NCBI GenBank assembly: GCA_903632075.3
Contig: CAHIKZ030004135.1
Location: 154,501 to 218,500 of the forward strand
Origin: Acanthosepion pharaonis
Taxonomy: Eukaryota; Mollusca; Cephalopoda; Sepiida; Sepiidae
Reading direction: 5' to 3'
Length of the DNA stretch: 64,000 nucleotides
The first letter of the stretch is position 1. The number at the start of each line of letters is the position of its first letter. This document shows, piece by piece, positions 56,405 to 64,000 of this stretch. The notes below the pieces were generated by a model, which searched no databases, was not told the DNA's origin, and saw only the letters and a list, made by a program, of their open reading frames with translations. The translations under genes and the position numbers were made by a program.

Positions 56405-56930
56405 CAAGCTCTAGCCACATTTCTCATACACACAAGAAAAACATGCTTGCAGAGTTGTTGAGTTCTCATACTTATATACACACTGATACTAATATATACA
56501 CATACATACATCACACACACACACACTCCCAAAGAGCTAAAAGATGACATTCTCTCGAATTCAGTTAAATTGTAAATGAATCTTCTAATTCGACTGTTAA
56601 ACGCAAAATAGTATTATTTCCTAAGCGACAGTATCAAGTTAGAAAATTCGATCTAACAATGCTAGACTTGAACCCCTATCAATCTACCCAAATAGGAGAA
56701 TCTGATCTATCACATTCTTCATGCTTTGCATTAACGTTTAACTAAAGAAAATTACATAATCGGCATTTATTAATTAGCGTTAACAGGCTGCCTGAAGGAA
56801 ATGAGATTGTCAATTAACTGGAGATAATTAAATTATAATAGCAACTGAGACGTTCTTGACATATGATGAACCTAAACTAGTAACAAAAAATAATAAAATG
56901 GAAATAAAATTCTCTTACACACACTCTTTT
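56405..56930. other. Unassigned DNA
   Basis: A short CA run near 56515; otherwise nothing recognised. Confidence 0.45.
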
Positions 56931-56995
56931 ATATATATATATATATATATGTGTGTGTGCGTGCGTGTGTGTGTGTGTGTGTGTATGTGTGTGTA
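56931..56995. repeat. (TA)n(TG)n microsatellite
   Basis: TA to 56950, then TG with interruptions to 56995. Confidence 0.9.
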
Positions 56996-57157
56996 ATTTA
57001 TGAATTTTAATCTTTCACCACTTTAAACGTTATTTGAATGATTCCCTTTTTAAACAGAGAAAGTAAAGACACTGGTTTAAACAGCAGAATATATTATTAA
57101 AGAAAATGTTTGTCTCATCAGGGACTGAATCAGTGTTCCCTTGTTCAAGGATACTAC

Positions 57158-57194
57158 CTTTATCCTGGCTAAAAGATGATTTCCCAGGATAAAG
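57158..57194. repeat. 11-bp perfect hairpin
   Basis: CTTTATCCTGG (57158-57168) and CCAGGATAAAG (57184-57194) pair perfectly around a 15-nt loop. A second small palindrome, ACTGAATCAGT, lies just before at 57124-57134. Confidence 0.75.
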
Positions 57195-57337
57195 AGATTA
57201 CACGTTTCATCACTGCTGAGGAGTAAATTTTCTTTAATCCAACTTTTTTTTCTCGATACACAGTTTTAAAATCGCAACTATTCACTCAAATTATTAAACA
57301 ATATTGAATAACATAAAAACAGAAATACTATTGTGTG

Positions 57338-57557
57338 TGTTAGGACGTGTATTATGCCAAGTCAGTTAACTCGCTCCCTAGATCGGAACCGAGTTATGCC
57401 CCTTAAGCAGAAATCTCTAGAACAGCTAAGAAAACAGTTTTCAAGATGGCGGTCAGACATTCCCTCGTGTTCCTATTAATGCACTGGTCAATGTTTACGT
57501 CTATTGTTACTGAACAGTAAATAAAAGTTCGAATTGCGTGTCCGTTCTTATTTCACA
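57338..57557 (+). mobile_element. Possible solo LTR
   Basis: About 220 bp starting TGTTAGGACG and ending TTATTTCACA, more GC-balanced than its flanks, with AATAAA at 57521-57526 followed by a TGCGTGTCCG stretch. No target duplication is evident, so the call is tentative. Confidence 0.35.
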
Positions 57558-57559
57558 CA

Positions 57560-58444
57560 AAATAAGCAACTCCCAGATACCACAGTGTTTTTATTATGCG
57601 CCTCAGCAAGAGTCAATGATGAGCGAGTGAGCAGAGAAAGCCATTACTGAGATTGTGAATTTCCTTGTCAGCAATTTAATTGCCATATCGCTTAAAATAT
57701 TACTTCATTCATATATTTATATATATTATAACAATCATATACACGGGAGTAAAATATTTTAAGGCAAGTATAAATTGCAAGAAACAAAGGTACACATGTC
57801 TGTATATGTGCGTATGCGCGCGTCAGAGAGATAAATAGTGTGGGTATTGCCATGACTAAGATTTGTAATTTCGGGGTTTAATTCAATTATTTTACTTTCA
57901 GCAGCTGTACTGCTGAATAGCCTCTCCCTTTTTGTCAGTTAAAATATAGAGACAAAGTGACAGAAAAATGTAACTGAAAGATTAGTATGCAAAAAAGACG
58001 TAGGTAAAAAAGGAATGACATCCTTTAAGAAAGCACATCGACAAAAACGATTGGTTGCTGATTGGATAAAATATCGAAGGCTACAGGTAGCTAGATCTGT
58101 CTTTCATTTGCTGTCAAAAGATCGAATAAAGAATTTAGTTTTGATCCTTAAGAAATCAACAAGCTTTGTATAGATTAGAGACTTGGTTTTTGCACGCAAG
58201 ACAGATAGAGAAAAAAAAATGAATGGCCGTCATGCTTTTAGATAGCTCCTCGACAAAAAAATTTGGTGACTGGTTGGATAAAATATCCAAGCTGCATACG
58301 GGTTACAGAATTTCGATTTCCTATCATTTACTGTCAAAAGGTCGAATGAAGAACTTCGTTTTGAACTTACACATATATGCATAAAGTTGCATACAAACGT
58401 ATTTGGATCTATTTTTGAATGTGAGTAAATAAAAACATAACATA

Positions 58445-58445
<1 letters not shown>
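57560..58445. other. Unassigned DNA with an imperfect direct repeat
   Basis: Two segments share the order gacaaaaacgattggttgctg...ataaaatatc...tgtcaaaagatcgaat (58030-58130) and gacaaaaaaatttggtgactg...ataaaatatcc...tgtcaaaaggtcgaat (58252-58350), about 222 bp apart. This is an old tandem duplication of about 100-220 bp. No gene. Confidence 0.55.
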
Positions 58446-58492
<47 letters not shown>

Positions 58493-58536
58493 GGATGGAG
58501 AGAGGGAAAAGGAGAGAGTGAGGGAGGGAGGATGAA

Positions 58537-58589
<53 letters not shown>
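58446..58589. repeat. (CA)n(TA)n and (TA)n microsatellites
   Basis: CA/TA at 58446-58491 and TA at 58540-58589, separated by a GA-rich stretch. Confidence 0.95.
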
Positions 58590-58590
<1 letters not shown>

Positions 58591-59130
58591 TGTTACAACC
58601 TGAAGTTCTGTTTCAATTTACTCAAATTTAAGCAAACGATAATACAACTAGATTAAAGTAAATGGTGCCACATACAATTCAATAAGTGACAAGATTCGAA
58701 GATGCAATTGGTATGATTTATTGTACAGTTCAGGATACAATTATAAGCTTCCGACACTAAAAACAGAATTTATCTAAAAAGAACCAAAAAATGGTAAAAC
58801 ATACTAGAATCTCAGTAGATATGTTCAGAGTTTTGATAGCGAAACCAGAATGCGAATGAATGCAAAATTCAACGAATAATTAGATTGGTGATAAACCTGA
58901 GAAAAAAAAACTAATATTTAGTATCCTATTAAATAGATTTTTGATGCATAATTACATGGAAACAGAAGAGAAAAATTTTTCAATGTGGAATAATAAATCC
59001 AATTTCTATGATCAGAATGACATCGGAATGGTCGTTAGAACGGTGATATATCAATTTAGAAATGATACAAGACGATTAAATTAAAATATCTACATGGAAA
59101 CAATATCAGAAACAAAAATGATATCTGGAC
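58590..59130. other. Unassigned DNA
   Basis: Nothing recognised. Confidence 0.45.
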
Positions 59131-59131
59131 T

Positions 59132-59480
59132 TCTGAGATGAGTAGTTACCTTTATATTTACGCTGTTTACATTCGGATTATTGTTCTCATCCTTGTTGTG
59201 ATCATAACTTTTCAGGCGCTGTGCCCTCCGGCCATCATCAGGAGTATTTCAATCCGGGTAACCTAGAAGGAATTTCGAACTGAACCCTTTAATCTACAGA
59301 GGATAGGCTGTTCTTTTCCCGCTAAATATGTATATGGCTCTCTTGTTTTGTTCTAATTTTTACTATTGCTCAGTATTTGCACGACCAGATTCCAGTAGAT
59401 CCAAGTACACACTGACGGTCCCAGGTTTAGATTATTGAGTTTTACGGCATAACTACCTCAGTGACTTATTTAATGCCGGC
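59132..59480 (-). repeat. PLE terminal repeat, CTGATGA subtype
   Basis: The outer end ttctgagatgag (59133-59144) is the terminal word of this family. On the minus strand CTCCTGATGATGGCCGGAGG...GCGCCTGAAAAGTTATGATC (59243-59197) is a core in which GAAAC has become GAAAAG and stem II is weakened. A tRNA-like part follows to the right (about 59395-59470). Confidence 0.6.
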
Positions 59481-59637
59481 AAGTTTTTAAGAATCGTAAG
59501 AAATCAGTTTGTAGATCAGGTTTCATTGAGGTATTTTTGCAAAGAGGGTTTTTTTATCAAGAGGCAAATATATTGCTGATAATATTTTCCCCAAAATGTA
59601 TTTAAGTTGTTTTTTTTTTTTAAATGTATTTCTGGAA

Positions 59638-59639
<2 letters not shown>

Positions 59640-59701
<62 letters not shown>

Positions 59702-59797
59702 AAAAAGAAAGAACAGTAAGATATATAATCCGGTGTTCTTATAGATATTTTTATTTTACAAAAATAGCGGAAAAAAACATATTTTAAATCAATTAAT

Positions 59798-59867
<70 letters not shown>

Positions 59868-59883
59868 GGCAATATATTTTGAA

Positions 59884-59949
<66 letters not shown>

Positions 59950-59988
59950 TTCAAAATATATTGCCGGTATATATATATATATATACAT

Positions 59989-60047
<59 letters not shown>
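59640..60047. repeat. Compound TA/TG/CA microsatellite with a long perfect palindrome
   Basis: Inside the simple repeats, accggcaatatattttgaag and aa (59865-59886) is matched by its exact complement at 59947-59968 around a 60-bp (TA)n centre. Counting the flanking TA, the perfect palindrome spans about 59849-59984 (136 bp). Open frames on both strands encode tyrosine-isoleucine runs only. Confidence 0.9.
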
Positions 60048-60049
<2 letters not shown>

Positions 60050-61200
60050 ATTGATCAAAGTTCAAATGTGGAAATGATGGAAGAACAAATTGCATGTAGA
60101 CAAATTAACACATTGCAAAGAGAAAGGAAATCGTGGAGATTCATAATCACCCGCATCTTGATTCATACTCGCCACTTCAGTTACAAAGAGAGAGATAACG
60201 AGCGAGAATAACAACTACAAACGCAGGAGGCAAATAAGTAATTACCCCGGCTAACAAATGTGTTCACAGATATAAAATTATGATATAGGAAAAATAAGTA
60301 CCTTAGTTATCTACATGTATATCCATACAGTTAAGTAAATCGTCAGAAACATATACACACACCCATAAATATATAGATATACCTTAATTACCCTTCATAT
60401 TTTCAAATGAAAAGCACTCGATATGAGTTAGAGGCGAGTTCGATCAGCCTAGTGTTAATATGCTATTTTAGACTGGCCATAGTTATAGGCTTTGTTGGAC
60501 GCTATGATTGCCTGGTCTGGGTGAAGGTTTAACTTACCGGTCAGACGATGGCGCAAAGATCAATATGCAATCAATGATTCTGCCTATTGATACTTAAAAT
60601 GTCCGTGGTCTGTAGAATTCATCCGGACGGGATGAAAAATATTGAATAGCGTCCATCATTTTGTGAACTGAGTCTATGAAGTGCGTGACAACAACGGAAT
60701 GAAAGAAAAGGGGTTTGCAGGAATTGACAAGTGAAAAAAAAAAAAAAGTGGGTGGGGGAGTCTACAGCGAGCGACCCACAGAAAAAGACAGTGAAAGTGA
60801 AAATAAAGAGAAGGGAAAAGAGTTAAAAGAGTGGAAGAAAAAAAGAGAGGAAAATGCGAAGGGTGAAAGAATGAAATAAAGAAAGAGATACACAAAAAAA
60901 AAGAGAAAGAAAACAAATAATTTAGTATCAGATTACTGTCAAGCATCAAATCGTGAGAGAGAAAAAGAAAGAAAGAAAAAGGTATGTGAAGAAACGAATG
61001 AAATTGATGAAAGTAAAAAGAAACTTGCCATAACGAATATAAATAAAGACTAAATTAACAAGCAAAGGGAATGAAGATTTAAATAAAAATAATAAACAAA
61101 TATTTGGAAAAGGAAAAAGAAGAAAACACAAAACAGACATAAAATGACAGTGATTTTGAATAATATTTGAATTAAAGAACCACTGACGATTTATCTATAT
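60050..61200. other. Unassigned DNA, purine-rich at 60690-61140
   Basis: No gene. The A/G-rich part resembles those at 41160, 43925 and 53180 in composition. Confidence 0.45.
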
Positions 61201-61400
61201 TTCTGAGATTGGATATTGTCACATTTACGAGGTTTCGGCCGTTGTACGCTTCGGCCTTCTGCAAGTGTTACACGTTGGAATTTCGAACTGAACACTTTAT
61301 TTAATCCATGGGAGTAGATTGTTCAAATTCCACGTGCCGTGCCTTTTTTGTATATCTCAGTTTCAGTTATTCCCCTTTAGTAACTTAACTCTCCAAGTTT
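61200..61400 (-). repeat. PLE terminal repeat
   Basis: ttctgagattgg (outer end, 61201-61212) and on the minus strand TTGCAGAAGGCCGAAGCGTA, caa, CGGCCGAAACCTCGTAAATG (61263-61221). The CTGA is TTGCA here and about 40 bp between core and outer end are missing. The block with cacgtg near 61341 is kept. Confidence 0.6.
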
Positions 61401-61404
61401 TTGT

Positions 61405-61805
61405 TCCCCTCTGCCGCATTGTAATCAGAAATAAAATATAAGGAAGGCCCAGGCTTTAAAGCGATTATAAACCAGTATGACTCACATGATAATTTGTAGT
61501 TGTAATGGGTTCAGCCCTGTCAAAATAACACTTTACGATTTTTTCTACTTCCTTCCGACTTAAACTAGATACTCTCCAAATACAAACAAGGTATGATCAA
61601 CTTTAAGAAAACAATGCATGGATTGTCAGCAAAAAAAAAAAAAAGGTTTGTGCTACATACTGCGGAAGTCAAAATCGAGCTGGTACAGAATACAGTGTAA
61701 TATAAATAATCGTAGGAAAAGCGAAAGATGCTTTTCAGAATGTATAGAGAAATCAAGGAAAGTATTAAGAGAAACAAAGAAAACAGTGCTAAATTAGAAT
61801 GTAAT
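61405..61805. other. Unassigned DNA
   Basis: Nothing recognised. Confidence 0.45.
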
Positions 61806-61807
61806 AT

Positions 61808-62590
61808 ATAATCTCACTAGCAGCATGGCCCGGCGTTGCCCGTGCTTGATTCAAAAATCGTACGACTCATACAGCAATCGCTATCACTTGACTTAAAATA
61901 CTTTTGCCCTTCCTTGCCTTTAAAGGAGTGCCCTTTGCCGTGCTGATGTTGCTACATGCCTTACACCTTGCCTGTCTCACACTGCGAATTTTTTCTAAGA
62001 TCTATACTAAGCATTAAATCTGTTACGAAAAAAGAACTAAACAAAATGAACACAAAACGATCAGCTTTAAAAAAGGACTCGTAACTGGAAAAACCGAATG
62101 AAAAAAGAATGTTAACAACAAATACTTTTTCACACCCATCCCAGTTCTGCGGAATCAAAATCAACGTTGAGTTTAAGCAAGCGAATAAGCCAATTGGAGT
62201 AAAATGCCATGCACATTTAAATTTTTCTCACTTGTGACGAATGCAGCTATCGATTTTTTTGCCTGCTAGTTAACATTCGTGTCAGTCAGCTGTTGGCTCT
62301 CACGCTGGCCAATAGAATCTTCCTGCCTATTCGTGGCAGCCAGCTATTGGCTCTCAATCTGGCCAGTACAAAATGGCCGCAAACTACATGAAAAGTGTCG
62401 TAGAAGCATGAAAAAAAAACGATTATTTCCACTATCGATGGGAGTTGGGAAATGCAAAATCGGTCTTGGCCTTCTCACTAACTTGGAGCATGTGCATGTA
62501 AATTTTGGTGCAAATCCGTCGAAAATTGCGGCCGTGCATTCGTTACGCACACACACACATATCCTGCCTTTTATAGATAGAGATATATAA
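61808..62590. mobile_element. Possible non-autonomous element with short inverted ends
   Basis: The left end tatataatctcactagcag (61807-61825) is followed by ggcccggcgttgcccgtgct. The right end has cctgcctttt, tagatagagatatataa (62563-62589), inverse to the left at TTATATATCTC and GCAG. GC-richer internal blocks (62280-62370, two imperfect copies of cagctgttggctctca / cagctattggctctca about 61 bp apart; 62480-62545) contrast with the flanks. No transposase seen. Confidence 0.45.
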
Positions 62591-62594
62591 CCGT

Positions 62595-62825
62595 GAATGC
62601 TCGACAATCTCTTCATAGTTATTTTAATCATTTGACCCCCCCCCCCAATCAAAGGCGTGAAGGTGATAGAGAACGAAAAGACTGGGAATAGAAATGATTC
62701 AGGAAAGGGAAACATATGAACGGGATTCAAGAAAATAGAAGATGACGATTGACATTGTATTTAAATCTTTGAAGATTTTAGTGATCGGGGAAGTAAGAAA
62801 ATGGAAGGGGGTTTCACAGCTGGAA
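62595..62825. other. Unassigned DNA
   Basis: A run of C (62636-62646) and otherwise nothing recognised. Confidence 0.45.
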
Positions 62826-62994
62826 AGTGCAAGACAAGAAACTGTTGAAATTGGAGTGGTGGTTACATTTAGCTATTTCAACAATAAAACGATGAAACTT
62901 AGTTGCCAATGAAGTAGTCGGGACACCAAGGATAAAAGCATGTCAGTTGCCATGAAAATATTCGTAGAAAAGACAGAGAGAAGCCACGTCACGT

Positions 62995-63380
62995 TGGTGA
63001 GAAAGTCGAGATGTCTGGTCAGGATCAATTACATTACAGCTTCTTCTTTGGATTTTGTCATGAGCCTCGAGATGAACAACACGAGCACCAGACCAGATAT
63101 GGCAAAGTATTCAATGCAGGGTAGATTTATAAATGTACAAGATGGATTCTGATGAGAAAAAGAAATACCTTCTGATAAGACATAGTGAAGCAACTTTCCT
63201 TGTAGTAGACGAAGCAATTGATTCGATGTCGTCCCCCCACTTCATGTCAGTGGGAAATGTGAGACCAAGAAGGCGTAGCTTGATACACGTCTGGAGTTTA
63301 GCATCAGCCATGTTGATGGCAGGCAGAAAAGGTTCTCTCTTGTGATTAACAGAAACGACAGGAGGTTTTTCTACTGACAC
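62995..63380 (-). pseudogene. Non-LTR RT: post-polymerase region
   Basis: The minus-strand frame 63111-63380 reads LLGLTFPTDMKWGDDIESIA, STTRKVASLCLIRRYFFFSS, ESILYIYKSTLHP, the well-known thumb-region order (LLGLTFS.DL.W..YI.SIA..AS.KVGSL.RAR.FF..ESILYLYKS.I.P) of Jockey/CR1-like RTs. Just upstream, LPAINMADAKLQ fits the same family. The following block is readable with a frame change near 63110, then fades by about 63000. It precedes, in the protein, the C-terminal blocks found at 19680, 27600, 45440 and 63700. The fragment has no polymerase core and is dead. Confidence 0.75.
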
Positions 63381-63384
63381 ACGC

Positions 63385-63660
63385 TAAGTATAACATTGAA
63401 AAAATTATGAGCATCAAAAAAGCTTTTAGGAACTACAAGAAAAGTTACCCTTACATTAAGGACACATTGAGAAAAGTGGGCCTAGGGATCTTAATGCTCA
63501 CAGGGCATGCTTCAGACAAGAGAAACAGTAACCTACTTGACAGAACATGGAAAAAAGAGATTATAAAAATTTAAATTGTTTATAGAGCTACAAAATACAG
63601 AGTTCTTGAGAATCCCGTTCGTTCACATCCTGAAAGGACATAGTGAAAAAAAGAGGAAAA
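63385..63660 (+). pseudogene. RTE-like RT 3'-end remnant 4
   Basis: cagggcatgcttcagacaag (63501-63520) with agtaacctacttgac and cacatcctgaaaggacatag (63625-63644) match the ends of the remnants at 33900-34070 and 48270-48425. No open frame. Confidence 0.45.
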
Positions 63661-63699
63661 AGTCGGTTTGCGACTTTATATAAAAATTATGATTTCCCA

Positions 63700-63885
63700 G
63701 TGCTGATCTTCAGAGTAGATCATCACGAGCTGCTGCTTTGTAGGACAGACTGATAAAGGGGATGCTTCTCCGACTACTAAAATCTTAACCAATTCTAGTC
63801 TAGGGACGACCGTTATTTTTTCCACTTATCCCCATAAACTGGGCCTCTTACTCTGTAACCCTCTATCCGAGTGGCTCTTGTACAT
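63700..63885 (+). pseudogene. Non-LTR RT C-terminal fragment
   Basis: gatgcttctccgactactaa (63760-63779), aatcttaacc, and ggacgaccgttattttttcc (63804-63823) encode DASPTTKILT..SL.TTVIF, matching DVSPTTTILTCSSLEATVIF at 27.8 kb and the fragment at 45.65 kb. Short and dead. Confidence 0.6.
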
Positions 63886-64000
63886 GATTATTGTGAGACC
63901 TTAAACTATCTACACAATAGACTCTGCCAGGCCTATATTAAGTAGGCGACATATCACTCTAAAGAGATAGAGTGACAGAGAGTGACATAGAGAGACGGTG

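Noticed and set aside
57095..57135. Second hammerhead on the minus strand (CTGATGA at 57109-57115)
   Set aside because: No GAAA core with a pairing stem II follows; the core word is isolated.

Overview
This window looks like an AT-rich, gene-poor stretch of a metazoan genome, most likely a mollusc and plausibly a cephalopod such as an octopus. The assignment is inferred from long (TA)n, (TG)n and (AAT)n microsatellites, abundant tRNA-derived SINEs, Penelope-like elements (PLEs) and several decayed non-LTR retroelement families. I recognise no host protein-coding gene. Every coding region I can assign belongs to a transposable element, and nearly all are broken by stops, frameshifts or truncation. 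No prokaryotic feature (operon, CRISPR array, rRNA) is present.

Layout. 0-4 kb: unassigned DNA, microsatellites and SINE pieces. 3.7-4.3 kb: RNase H remnant of a non-LTR element. 4.5-7.4 kb: minus-strand retroelement with a PHD-like finger, reverse transcriptase (RT) and restriction-like endonuclease (RLE). 7.8-9.9 kb: two minus-strand 3' halves of a second RLE-type non-LTR family, each bounded by (AAT)n; two plus-strand relatives lie at 14.2-15.95 kb. 16.76-17.5 kb: a MITE-like element with inverted ends. 19.9-24.9 kb: a Ty3/gypsy element (gag, protease, RT, RNase H, integrase, 3' LTR) without a recognisable 5' LTR and with a leader of diverged repeats carrying primer-binding-site-like motifs. 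25.3-27.6 kb: a 2.2-kb unit with long inverted arms. 29.0 kb: a complete type I hammerhead ribozyme fold on the minus strand. 29.9-30.9 and 46.4-47.9 kb: PLE fragments with GIY-YIG endonuclease and flanking repeats that combine a tRNA-like part with a hammerhead-like core. 32.5-34.1 kb: two decayed RTE-like RT tails. 44.6-45.25 kb: a foldback-like element. 48.6-49.1 and 51.2-52.0 kb: two minisatellites. 54.4-56.4 kb: a second PLE family interrupted by a solo LTR with a perfect 5-bp target duplication. 59.6-60.05 kb: a long AT palindrome. 61.8-63.9 kb: a possible non-autonomous element and more RT remnants.

How the parts relate. The window is a layered record of insertions: RLE elements at (AAT)n tracts, an LTR element inside a PLE, and SINEs inside inverted-repeat units. 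The least ordinary signals are the RNA-structure modules (the 29.0-kb hammerhead and about ten hammerhead-like PLE end motifs), the repeated primer-binding-site-like motifs of the gypsy leader, and three undescribed-looking inverted-repeat elements. All family assignments come from reading motifs by eye; no database search was run.
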